Source: an uncultured Haliea sp.
Lineage (GTDB): Bacteria; Pseudomonadota; Gammaproteobacteria; Pseudomonadales; Halieaceae
Length of the DNA: 64,000 nt
Assembly: GCA_947258585.1 (NCBI GenBank)
Contig: CAMYIZ010000076.1
Span: 1 to 64,000, forward strand
Direction: 5' to 3'
Positions 52,057 through 59,905 of the stretch are shown here, one piece after another. How positions within the stretch are numbered: the first letter of the stretch is position 1; each line of letters opens with the position of its first letter. A model generated the notes under the pieces. That model saw only the letters and a program-made list of their open reading frames with translations. It was not told the DNA's origin and did no database searches. A program made the translations under genes and the position numbers.

Positions 52057-52084
52057 GCTGCATACCTTGTTTGAGGTATGCAGC
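52057..52084. promoter_or_regulatory. palindrome between divergent TonB receptor and cbpA
   Basis: GCTGCATACCT (52057-52067) and AGGTATGCAGC (52074-52084) form an 11-bp perfect inverted repeat with a 6-base centre, 66 bases before the receptor start and 100 bases before cbpA. As both flanking genes read outward it is an operator candidate rather than a terminator. Confidence 0.6.
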
Positions 52085-52183
52085 CGTGGCGGGTTGGCGG
52101 AACGGGTTGGGCTGTGGATTGCCCCACCGGTGGCGTCTGTGTACATTGGTAGCCGATGATCAGCCTACTTTCCAGGTAACCCC

Positions 52184-53122
52184 ATGGAGTTCAAGGATTA
52201 TTACCAGACGCTGGGTGTCGCGCCGGACGCCGAACTCAAGGATATCAAGATTGCCTACCGCAAGCTTGCCCGCAAGTATCATCCGGACCTGAATCCGGAC
52301 GCTGGCGCGGAGGACAAGTTCAAGGAGGTGGCCGAGGCCTGGGAGGTGCTCAAGGACACCGGTCGGCGGGCGGAGTATGACGAATTGCGCCGCTATGGTG
52401 GCCGCCGCGACCAGCAGTTTGAGCCGCCGCCGGGCTGGGAGTCATCCGCCGGCGCCGGGTTCCAGCAGTTCGAAGGGGACTTTTCCGACTTCTTCAACAG
52501 TATTTTTGGCGGCGGGTTTCAGCACCGGGAGCAGGCGGCTGCGCGGGGTCGCCCGGGGCAGGATATCGAGATCGAGTTGCCCCTGTTCCTGGAGGAAACG
52601 CTGGAGGCCGTCAGCAAGCCGATAGAATACCGCATACCGGTAGCCGTCGATGGCCAGTTGCATGAGCTGAAAAAATCCCTGAAGGTCACCATTCCGGCCG
52701 GTGTCAGTGACGGCGAGCGCATCCGCGTCCGCGGCCAGGGCGCTCCCGGCCGCGGCGACGGAGCCGCGGGAGACCTCTATCTACACGTGCGGCTGGTGCC
52801 GCACCCCCTGTTCGATGTGGAGGGCCACAACCTGCTGGTGACAGTGCCGATTGCACCCTGGGAGGCGGCGCTGGGGGCGAAAATCACGGTCCCGACCCTC
52901 AGCGGCAAGATCAGCCTGACCGTTGCGCCCAACAGCCAGTCAGGGCAGAAGCTGCGGGTCACTGGCAAGGGCCTGGTCAGCCGGGCGGGGCGCGGTGACC
53001 TGTTTGCGGTGCTCAAGGTGGTCATGCCGAAGGACAGCCCCCCGCCTGTCCAGGCACTGTGGCAGCAGCTGGCGGAACAGGCCGCCTTCGATCCGCGGGC
53101 AGAGTGGGGTAAGTCAGCATGA
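52184..53122 (+). CDS. cbpA: DnaJ-like co-chaperone CbpA
   Basis: 312 residues. N-terminal J domain with His33-Pro-Asp35, a Gly/Phe-rich linker ([23 protein letters not shown]) and two C-terminal substrate-binding domains; there is no zinc-finger region, which separates it from DnaJ. It stimulates DnaK ATPase. Followed with a 4-base overlap by cbpM. Confidence 0.95.
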   Translation: MEFKDYYQTLGVAPDAELKDIKIAYRKLARKYHPDLNPDAGAEDKFKEVAEAWEVLKDTGRRAEYDELRRYGGRRDQQFEPPPGWESSAGAGFQQFEGDFSDFFNSIFGGGFQHREQAAARGRPGQDIEIELPLFLEETLEAVSKPIEYRIPVAVDGQLHELKKSLKVTIPAGVSDGERIRVRGQGAPGRGDGAAGDLYLHVRLVPHPLFDVEGHNLLVTVPIAPWEAALGAKITVPTLSGKISLTVAPNSQSGQKLRVTGKGLVSRAGRGDLFAVLKVVMPKDSPPPVQALWQQLAEQAAFDPRAEWGKSA

Positions 53123-53430
53123 ATGACATTGCGTTGAGCATTTCCCTGGGTGAGCTGTGCGAATGTGAGCAGGTCTCCCGGCAGTGGCTGGTGACAATGG
53201 TGGAGCACGAGATCGTCATCCCGGTATCCGTCGCCGGTGAGGTGGAGGACTGGATGTTCGATACCCGCAGCGTACCCTGGATGAAGCGGGCCATACGCCT
53301 GCACCGGGACCTGGAGCTGGACTGGGTCGCCATTGCCATGATTCTGGAGCTACAGCAGCAGCGGGAAGAATTGCTGGTGGAAAACCGCTGCCTGCAACAG
53401 CGCCTGCAGCGGTTCCTGGTTGAGGGCTGA
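53119..53430 (+). CDS. cbpM: chaperone modulator CbpM
   Basis: 103 residues. [27 protein letters not shown] and [29 protein letters not shown] follow the MerR-like fold of CbpM, which binds the CbpA J domain and blocks it. The ATGA overlap with cbpA confirms the operon. Confidence 0.93.
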   Translation: MNDIALSISLGELCECEQVSRQWLVTMVEHEIVIPVSVAGEVEDWMFDTRSVPWMKRAIRLHRDLELDWVAIAMILELQQQREELLVENRCLQQRLQRFLVEG

Positions 53431-53442
53431 ACGCCCGCGACT

Positions 53443-53814
53443 TCAGCCGAAGACGTAGAATGCCATCTTGTTGCCGTCGGGGTCGCGCACATAGGCGCCG
53501 TAGAACATGTCCGGCATACGCTGGCCGGGTTCGCCATCGCAGGTGGCGCCCAGGCTGATGGCCTTGTGGTAGAGCTTGTCGACGTTTTCCTTGGTTCCCG
53601 CGCTAATCGCAAACATGTTGCCGTTACCCGGGTGCGGGGCGTCTCCGTTAAAGGGAATGCAGACCGCCAGCATGGGCTGGTCCATACCCTTGCCGATCAT
53701 GGCGATGCGGTCCATGTCCATGATCACGCTGGCGCCGAGGTCGGCGAGCAGGTCGGCGTAGAAGGCCTTGGCCTTGGCCATGTCCTTGACGCCAATAGTG
53801 ATGTATCCGATCAT
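53443..53814 (-). CDS. VOC-family (glyoxalase/bleomycin-resistance-like) protein
   Basis: 123 residues. IGYITIGVKDMAKAKAFYADLLADLGA and YGAYVRDPDGNKMAFYVFG are the two betaalphabetabetabeta modules of a VOC protein; metal-ligand positions are not all certain. ATG 53814 has AGGAGAG 6 bases before it. Convergent with cbpM, divergent from yihY. The substrate is unknown. Confidence 0.9.
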   Translation of the reverse strand: MIGYITIGVKDMAKAKAFYADLLADLGASVIMDMDRIAMIGKGMDQPMLAVCIPFNGDAPHPGNGNMFAISAGTKENVDKLYHKAISLGATCDGEPGQRMPDMFYGAYVRDPDGNKMAFYVFG

Positions 53815-53954
53815 TTTTCTCTCTCCTTGCAGGTGCGGCATCTGAAAGCCGGGGCTCAGGATAGCGGAATTACCGGCATCGGCCTACGCCCCTTTTCAAT
53901 CTCCATTATGCGTTATCATGGTCGCTCAGCGGCAACAGGGTAGGGCGGTTAACC

Positions 53955-55316
53955 ATGCAGAGCCCGGTGGGTGTTTACGGTCAGGTCAGGGGCTTTCTCC
54001 TCAACGAATTGTGGCGGCCGGATCTGGCGCAATTGTCCTGGCTGCAGCAGCTGGCCTACAAGACCATTCGCTTCCTGTTCGTGCTGGTCAGGGAAATCTC
54101 CCAGGGACAGCTGACCCTGCGCGCCATGAGCCTGGTCTACACCTCGCTGCTGTCGATGGTGCCCCTGCTGGCGGTCAGCTTTTCGGTACTCAAGGCCTTC
54201 GGGGTTCACAACCAGATCGAGCCCCTGCTCTACAACCTGGTGCAGCCGCTGGGTGAGCAGGGCAACGAGATCGTGCTCAATGTGCTGGGCTTTGTCGAAA
54301 ACATGAAGGTCGGCGTACTGGGCTCGGTGGGGATGGCACTGCTGCTGTATACCGTGGTGTCCTTGATCCAGAAGATCGAGGTGTCCTTCAATTACGTGTG
54401 GCATGCGAAAGCGGCGCGGCCACTGTCCCGGCGCTTCAGCGATTACCTCAGCGTGATCATGGTCGGCCCGGTGCTGGTATTCTCGGCCATGGGGCTGACC
54501 GCCTCCATGCTGAACAGCAATGTCATGCAGGCGGTGATCAGTGTCGAACCCTTTGGCAGCCTGCTCCTGCTGATCTCCAAGCTGCTGCCCTTCATGCTGG
54601 TGGTACTGGCGTTTACCTTCGTCTACATGTTCGTGCCCAACACCCGGGTGAAGTTCGGCTCGGCGCTCATGGGCGCCCTGGTTGGCGGCGTGTTGTGGCA
54701 GGGGACGGGCCTGGCATTCGCCCAGTTTGCCGCTGGCTCCACCAAATACGCGGCCATTTATTCCGGCTTTGCCATCCTGATCATGTTCATGATCTGGCTC
54801 TACCTGAGCTGGCTGATACTGATGATTGGTGCCCAGGTGGCCTTTTTCCACCAGTACCCGGAGCGGATCCGGCTGACAGACAAGCGGATTCCGCTCAGCG
54901 GCCGCTTCCGGGAGCAGCTGGCGCTGCTGGTCATGTACCGCGTGGCCCACGTCTTCGTGCACCGGGACATGCCCCTGACCCTGGACAAGTTGGCGGACCA
55001 GCTGCGGGTGCCGCTGGACCGGGTCGGGGAAGTGGTGCAGCTGCTGCAGGACCGCGGTTTGCTGGTGGAGACCGCCAGCGAGCCGCCCGAGTACCTGCTG
55101 GGCCATGATCCGGCGACCCTGGGCATGGCCCAGCTGCTGGATACAATCCGCACCCCGCGCGGGGAGCAGGCCCTGCTGGAGGGGCGGGTGGCATCGGAGG
55201 CCCCCGTGGATGAGATGCTGGGCCGCATGGACCAGGCGGTCGGTGAAGCGTTGGGGGAGCTTACCCTGCGCGACATGGTCACCACCGAGGCTGCCAGCCC
55301 GGCGGCAGCGGCCTGA
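53955..55316 (+). CDS. yihY: YihY/UPF0761 inner-membrane protein with C-terminal winged helix
   Basis: 453 residues. Six membrane helices of the YihY (BrkB-like) family, with LTLRAMSLVYTSLLSMVPLLAV and FVPNTRVKFGSALMGALVGGVLW as landmarks. Residues ~320-400 read as a winged-helix module (LTLDKLADQLRVPLDRVGEVVQLLQDRGLLVE). This tail is common in the longer members. Function unknown; despite old names it is not RNase BN. Confidence 0.9.
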   Translation: MQSPVGVYGQVRGFLLNELWRPDLAQLSWLQQLAYKTIRFLFVLVREISQGQLTLRAMSLVYTSLLSMVPLLAVSFSVLKAFGVHNQIEPLLYNLVQPLGEQGNEIVLNVLGFVENMKVGVLGSVGMALLLYTVVSLIQKIEVSFNYVWHAKAARPLSRRFSDYLSVIMVGPVLVFSAMGLTASMLNSNVMQAVISVEPFGSLLLLISKLLPFMLVVLAFTFVYMFVPNTRVKFGSALMGALVGGVLWQGTGLAFAQFAAGSTKYAAIYSGFAILIMFMIWLYLSWLILMIGAQVAFFHQYPERIRLTDKRIPLSGRFREQLALLVMYRVAHVFVHRDMPLTLDKLADQLRVPLDRVGEVVQLLQDRGLLVETASEPPEYLLGHDPATLGMAQLLDTIRTPRGEQALLEGRVASEAPVDEMLGRMDQAVGEALGELTLRDMVTTEAASPAAAA

Positions 55317-57008
55317 TCAGCCTCGGGGCAGAATTCCCGCGCTGATGATGTAGTCCAGCAAGGGATAGTGCTCCAGCAGCCAGTCGGCTCCCTCGCGTTC
55401 AATGGGTCCCTGGCGGCCTCCGCGCATGCCGCCGCCGGCCTCTTCGCCGTACAGCGCATACAGATTCTCCACCACATTCATGCCGGCGGTCACCCGGCCG
55501 AAGGGGGCAAAGCCGTCCGCGTCCAGCCGTGAGTTGTCGCCGAGGTTGATATAGACCTGGGTGGACCGCGTACCGGGCCCGGTCATGGCGAAGCCGATGC
55601 TGCCCTGGGTGTTGCTGGCCTGGACCGGGTCATCGGCAATGCCGTTGTCCTTCCAGGCTGCGGTAACCGCCGGATCGGGATTGAGGCCGAACTGGGCGAT
55701 ATAACCCGCTACCACCCGGTTGATATGCACCCCGTCATAAAACCGGTTCTTTACCAGCTGGTAGAAGCGGTCAGCGCCCAGCGGTGCCCAGGCCCGGTCG
55801 ACGGTAATCTCGAACGCGCCTTCGGTGGTAACGAAGCGTGCGACGTAGCTCTCCGGACCCGGTTCGCGCCACACAGGGTGCGCGGGATCCAGCAGGGGGC
55901 TGTGGTCGATCGGGTCCGCGGCGGTGTCGGTGGCTGCGAGCAGCTGCGCCAGGTACGGTCCCCAGATCGATGGCCGGGAGTGAGTGCTGTGGCCGCGGGT
56001 CAGGGTAGTGATTGGCAGGACCACCGCCCGGGCATTGGCAATCCGTGCAGTCTCCTGCTCCAGGATGCCGAGCTCCGGCGGGTTGACCTGGTCATCCGCG
56101 GAGTTGATGGCGAGCAGCGGTGCGGTGATGTTTTCCAGATGCGGCGCCGGATTGTAGAAGCGTGAGGCGTCAAAGGCGTAGATCAGGTCGTTGGCGTCGA
56201 TGCTGGAGCGATAGCGCTCCACCAGCGTGTCCATCATCTCTTCTGCCGCCTCCCGGGTCGGGGCCTCGAGCTGGTACTGCAGTGGGCTGGACACCATGAA
56301 CAGCAGGGCATACATGGCCTCCTTCAGGCCGGGCGGTTGCTCCTCATAGTTGCCACCCTGCCACAGCGGGTCATCCTTCACCGCGTCGATCATCATCTTG
56401 CGGGTCATGCGGTTGCGCCCGGCGATCTCCACCGGCAGGCTGGCCAGTGGCAGCAGGGCGTCCATGAAGTCCGGGTAGGTATAGCCCCAGATCCAGCTCA
56501 TCATCCCGCCCATGGAGGTGCCGGTCACCAGCCGCAGGTGGTCAATGTCCAGGTGCTCGGTCAGCAGCCGGTACTGGGCCCGGACCATGTCGTCGTAGGT
56601 ATACTCGGGAAAACCGGCGCGCAGGCCATCGCTGGGTTTGCTGGACTGGCCGTGACCGATCGCGTCCGGGAGGATAATAAAGTACTCGGAGGCGTCCAGC
56701 AGCTGGCCCTTCCCGAACAGTACGTCGGCAAAGTTGTCGCTCAGAAAACCGCCGCCCTGGCCAGTAGTGCCGTGCATGATCAGCACCGCATTGCTGACCC
56801 TGCCATCCGGGCCGCGGCGAGGACTGCCGAGCGTGCGGTAGTGTTGCCGGAGGTCCAGCACGGCGCCGTCATCGAAAGCGAAGGATTCGAGAATGAAGCT
56901 ACCTTCCGCCGGCTCCGGGTAGTCCGAGGCCGTGGCGGGCAGCACCAGCAGGGCGCACAGTACAAGGAGAGTGATGTGGCAACTGAACCGGAGAAAGGTG
57001 AGAAGCAT
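55317..57008 (-). CDS. exported alpha/beta hydrolase (MetX-like) fused to a cyclophilin-type PPIase
   Basis: 563 residues with a signal peptide (about 1-28). Residues ~30-370 are an alpha/beta hydrolase of the homoserine-acetyltransferase-like kind: AVLIMHGTTGQGG, nucleophile Ser165 in GTSMGGMM, acid Asp305 (NSADDQVNPPE) and His340 or His343 in GHSTHSRPSIWG. Residues ~388-563 are a cyclophilin: FYDGVHINRVVAGYIAQFG, STQVYINLGDNSRLDADGFAPFGRV. No stop or frameshift separates them. The periplasmic role is unknown; the fusion suggests a hydrolase carrying its own folding helper. ATG 57008 follows AGGA. Confidence 0.88.
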   Translation of the reverse strand: MLLTFLRFSCHITLLVLCALLVLPATASDYPEPAEGSFILESFAFDDGAVLDLRQHYRTLGSPRRGPDGRVSNAVLIMHGTTGQGGGFLSDNFADVLFGKGQLLDASEYFIILPDAIGHGQSSKPSDGLRAGFPEYTYDDMVRAQYRLLTEHLDIDHLRLVTGTSMGGMMSWIWGYTYPDFMDALLPLASLPVEIAGRNRMTRKMMIDAVKDDPLWQGGNYEEQPPGLKEAMYALLFMVSSPLQYQLEAPTREAAEEMMDTLVERYRSSIDANDLIYAFDASRFYNPAPHLENITAPLLAINSADDQVNPPELGILEQETARIANARAVVLPITTLTRGHSTHSRPSIWGPYLAQLLAATDTAADPIDHSPLLDPAHPVWREPGPESYVARFVTTEGAFEITVDRAWAPLGADRFYQLVKNRFYDGVHINRVVAGYIAQFGLNPDPAVTAAWKDNGIADDPVQASNTQGSIGFAMTGPGTRSTQVYINLGDNSRLDADGFAPFGRVTAGMNVVENLYALYGEEAGGGMRGGRQGPIEREGADWLLEHYPLLDYIISAGILPRG

Positions 57009-57097
57009 GGGACGTTCCTGTGGGCAATGTCGAGTAGGTGGTCTTTCCCGCATCAAAGCCCATCCCTGGGCTTATGTCCATGCCGTATTGCTGGCGG

Positions 57098-57526
57098 CTA
57101 GCCGACGGAAACGATCTCCACCTCGAATGTCAGGTCCTTGCCCGCCAGCGGGTGATTGGCGTCCAGCGTAACCGCTTCCTCGGTCACATCGGCGACCTGC
57201 ACCGGCACGGCGCGGCCATCGGGGGTTTGCATTTGCAGCATGGTGCCTACATCCAATGGGATATCGGCGGGAATCTGGTCGCGGGGGATGGTTTGCTTCG
57301 CCTCCGCCTGGTAATCGCCATATGCCTCGGCAGCCGGAATGGTCACGGTCTTTTGCTCGCCCGCGGCCATGCCGTCAATCGCCTGGTCCAGGCCCGGGAT
57401 GATCTGTCCCGCGCCGAGCTGGAACTCCAGCGGATCGCGCCCTTCGGAGCTGTCGAACACCGAGCCGTCCTGCAAGGTGCCGGTGTAGTGAATGCGTACG
57501 GTATGGCCCGCTGTCGCTTGCGTCAT
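57098..57526 (-). CDS. SlyD-like FKBP-type peptidyl-prolyl isomerase
   Basis: 142 residues: VRIHYTGTLQDGSVFDSSEGRDPLEFQLGAGQIIPGLDQAIDGM is the FKBP core, interrupted by an IF (insert-in-flap) domain, then LDANHPLAGKDLTFEVEIV. It lacks the His-rich metal tail of E. coli SlyD. A good AAGGAAA precedes the ATG. It lies 89 bases upstream of the cyclophilin-containing fusion on the same strand, possibly one operon. Confidence 0.93.
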   Translation of the reverse strand: MTQATAGHTVRIHYTGTLQDGSVFDSSEGRDPLEFQLGAGQIIPGLDQAIDGMAAGEQKTVTIPAAEAYGDYQAEAKQTIPRDQIPADIPLDVGTMLQMQTPDGRAVPVQVADVTEEAVTLDANHPLAGKDLTFEVEIVSVG

Positions 57527-57846
57527 GGGGTTTCCTTTCGAGTGGGGGATGAATGGAAGAGGTGCGCCGGTTTGCGCCGTGACTCAATTCAAATGGTGCC
57601 CGCTGGGGTTATGAATGTAAACCCCGGCGTCATCCCCGGAGGCGCCCGATACTTGGTGTCGCATCGAAACCCAGTGCATGTTGGATGGCCATGGCGCTGC
57701 TGTTGGCGCTGTCCCCGTGCCGGGGGGTGGACATTGGAGCAACCAGATATTTCGCAGTAGCGGTGTCCGGCGAGTCCAATTTAATAAACAAAATCAGTTG
57801 GGATGTGTAGACTAAAGACTTGGATACTTAACAGCGAGGGAATGTG
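57527..57846. other. 320-bp divergent intergenic region
   Basis: Separates the FKBP gene (minus) from the IPTL-CTERM gene (plus). It must hold promoters for both. I see GC-rich repeated gggtt/aacccc and ccccgg segments at 57606-57645 and an AT-rich stretch before 57847, but no operator I can define and no coding frame. Confidence 0.5.
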
Positions 57847-58776
57847 ATGCGTAGGAACAACGGTGTGGTTTCAAGCAAAAAGGGCGGATTTGGACTGAGG
57901 GCACTGGTGCCAGTCCTCTTTTTGCTGTCTGTTGTGCAAGTGGCCAGCGCGCAAATGATTCCCGCGAATGCAGCGCGGACGATATTGCTCTCCGGAACCA
58001 CCGGCGCCCAATCCTCCGTCGCCTATCACGCCGGCTTTGATCAGTATTACAGTGCGGGCATTGGCACTACATCCCAACCCGGGTATGTCAGCGACAGCTC
58101 GGGGAATCTCCTGCAGACACAGACCCCCTTGAACATTGACGTGCGGTCGATCAACTTCAACCCCAACACCGGGTTGATGGAGGTAGTGACCTTCAATGCA
58201 GTCTCAGGCGGAGTGGACCGGGGATTAATTGAGGCGCAGCTGGACGGTTCCGGTTTATACACCGGCGGCACCGCGACCTTGCTCGCCTCCATGCCCGGCA
58301 ATGTTGGCAGCCAAAGCATGCCAGCCTATGACCCGGTACGGGACAGGTTCTACTCACGTGGGGCTGGCAATATCGTGAATATTGTCGCGAGGTCAGACGG
58401 CAGTCTGCTCGGGACGATTACTCTGGATTTCGGGGCTGCAGGTGGCGTCTCCGCAACAAGTGAGGTATTGGGGTTCTCGTCAACGAATGATCGGTTTGTG
58501 GTGACGGACTCCGTGAATGACACCGCGGTGATTTTCGATCTTAACGGGGATTACCTCGGCACATCGGCACTGGACGTTACAGTGCCGACATCGTACGGGG
58601 TGGGTGTTGCCAATGACCAGCTTTTCGTGGCGACGCCGTCTGGCTACCAGGGTTTTGACATCGGCCTTTCATCATCCGGCGAAGCGACAGCCATCCCGAC
58701 CCTCGGTGTCTACGGGTTAATCCTTACGGGCTTTGGCTTGCTGATGGTGGCGGTGCGTCGGCTCTCCAGGAAGTAG
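57847..58776 (+). CDS. exported protein with IPTL-CTERM sorting signal
   Basis: 309 residues. N-terminal signal (ALVPVLFLLSVVQVASA) and C-terminal tripartite tail: motif IPTLGVYG, hydrophobic LILTGFGLLMVAV and basic RRLSRK, as in IPTL-CTERM proteins handled by an exosortase-like system. The middle part (residues ~40-275) has repeated short beta strands resembling a WD/NHL-type propeller. Start ATG 57847 with GAGGG 7 bases upstream. Function unknown. Confidence 0.85.
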   Translation: MRRNNGVVSSKKGGFGLRALVPVLFLLSVVQVASAQMIPANAARTILLSGTTGAQSSVAYHAGFDQYYSAGIGTTSQPGYVSDSSGNLLQTQTPLNIDVRSINFNPNTGLMEVVTFNAVSGGVDRGLIEAQLDGSGLYTGGTATLLASMPGNVGSQSMPAYDPVRDRFYSRGAGNIVNIVARSDGSLLGTITLDFGAAGGVSATSEVLGFSSTNDRFVVTDSVNDTAVIFDLNGDYLGTSALDVTVPTSYGVGVANDQLFVATPSGYQGFDIGLSSSGEATAIPTLGVYGLILTGFGLLMVAVRRLSRK

Positions 58777-59326
58777 GGTCGGAGCGCTATTGACAGTATC
58801 TCGACTAACTTGACGCGTTCCAGTTGGTAAATGGCATCAGAACGAATTGGAGGCGGTGTGGAGACAGGTAGACCGTTGCACTACTGGATCTGATCCGCCA
58901 AGCGAGTGAAAGGCACCGTATCTCAGACGCCGCATCTCATGTTAGCCATTAAATTCATGGTTGATGTAGTCTTGTCGGCGCCGATCAATCATGTCGCGTG
59001 AAGGGCAGGTTTCGACCCAAAGCTGCCGCTTACTAGGAAAATGATGAGTAGTGGCTGGTAATGATGTCCGGTTATCTCGGCTGGATTTGCAGTAGGAATT
59101 GGTAACGTGTTGATTGCAGTCAAGAAATTGTGGTGCCGTTAGATCCAGTTTTCCAATTAATCGGTTTGGCATTATACGGTCCGGTCTGGTTAACTCACTG
59201 TTATATTCAAAAAGTCGAAACGCTTACGTAGCGTCTCTCAGAGGTGGCCGCACATAACTATGTGGGCAATATGCTTGCTTCGCTGGCGCCTCGCTTGAAT
59301 AATTGTGGCAAGGAAAAATAGTAAAT
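58777..59326. other. 550-bp AT-richer gap, no gene recognised
   Basis: Composition drops in GC here. A minus-strand open frame at 58942-59172 has no recognisable domain and no ribosome site. A short inverted pattern CACATAAC-ATGTGGG occurs at 59251-59267. This is the left edge of the accessory segment that continues to the end of the window. Confidence 0.5.
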
Positions 59327-59734
59327 ATGAAGGACGTTGCGAGTGTGAGTAATCCGTTAATGGAATCCGCCAACAGGCTACAAGAATTGATGGCCGAAGA
59401 GCGAGATTCGCAAATGGCCAGTGGTTACCACAAGCGACTAATCCAATGGATTAATGATTTTCATAGGTCGCTTGGGGAGGATTATGAGGCGGGTGCATGC
59501 TTGGTGAATTTCGGCCAGCGAGTGACGTTTCACATCGAAGATATCAGTTACTGGAATCCCGCATTAATCTCCTTTATCGGTATCACAGAGGATGGGTCGC
59601 CGGTTGAATTGATACAGCATGTCAATCAGTTGAGTGTTCTGCTCATGAAGCTCAAGCGAAAGGAGCCCGAAACGCCAAAACGCCCAATAGGTTTTGCGTC
59701 TTGGGAAGAATACGAAGAGAGCAGGAATGAATAA
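59327..59734 (+). CDS. DUF6173-like protein of unknown function
   Basis: 135 residues. The conserved core reads GYHKRLIQWINDFHRSLGED, YEAGACLVNFGQRVTFHIEDISYWNPALISF, GITEDGSPVELIQHVNQLSVLLMKL and PIGFASWEEYEE; I recall this as DUF6173, moderately sure. No membrane or signal segment. AAGGA is 13 bases before the ATG. AT-richer than the rest of the window. Followed by an attC-like hairpin. Confidence 0.75.
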   Translation: MKDVASVSNPLMESANRLQELMAEERDSQMASGYHKRLIQWINDFHRSLGEDYEAGACLVNFGQRVTFHIEDISYWNPALISFIGITEDGSPVELIQHVNQLSVLLMKLKRKEPETPKRPIGFASWEEYEESRNE

Positions 59735-59768
59735 GTGAGATTTTGGACCGAGCGCTTACTGTCCGCAT

Positions 59769-59845
59769 CGCATAACAGGTCGCTTGAGCCGACGGCAGGC
59801 CGCGACGCGGCCTCCCTCGGCTGAGTTTGGCGCTATAGCGTTGTT
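59769..59845 (+). repeat. attC-like imperfect palindrome (candidate cassette recombination site)
   Basis: The layout is CATAAC (R''-like) - GGTCGCTTGAGCCGA - AGGCCGCG-A-CGCGGCCT hairpin - TCGGCTGAG - GCGTTG (R'-like), placed 35 bases after the DUF6173 stop. TTGAGCCGA/TCGGCTGAG arms and end boxes imitate integron attC sites. The R' box departs from GTTRRRY, so this is only a candidate. Confidence 0.45.
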
Positions 59846-59905
59846 CACCGGCGAAACGGTTCCGATTTTCTCACCATAAACGAGATTAAACTTTTGCGAG
59901 GCGAT

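Noticed and set aside
53955..55316. Annotating YihY as ribonuclease BN
   Set aside because: The old RNase BN label for this membrane family is wrong; true RNase BN/Z is a metallo-beta-lactamase protein.
58942..59172. A 76-codon minus-strand frame in the gap after the IPTL-CTERM gene
   Set aside because: It lacks a ribosome site and a recognisable fold; I could not exclude a spurious frame within a dispersed repeat.
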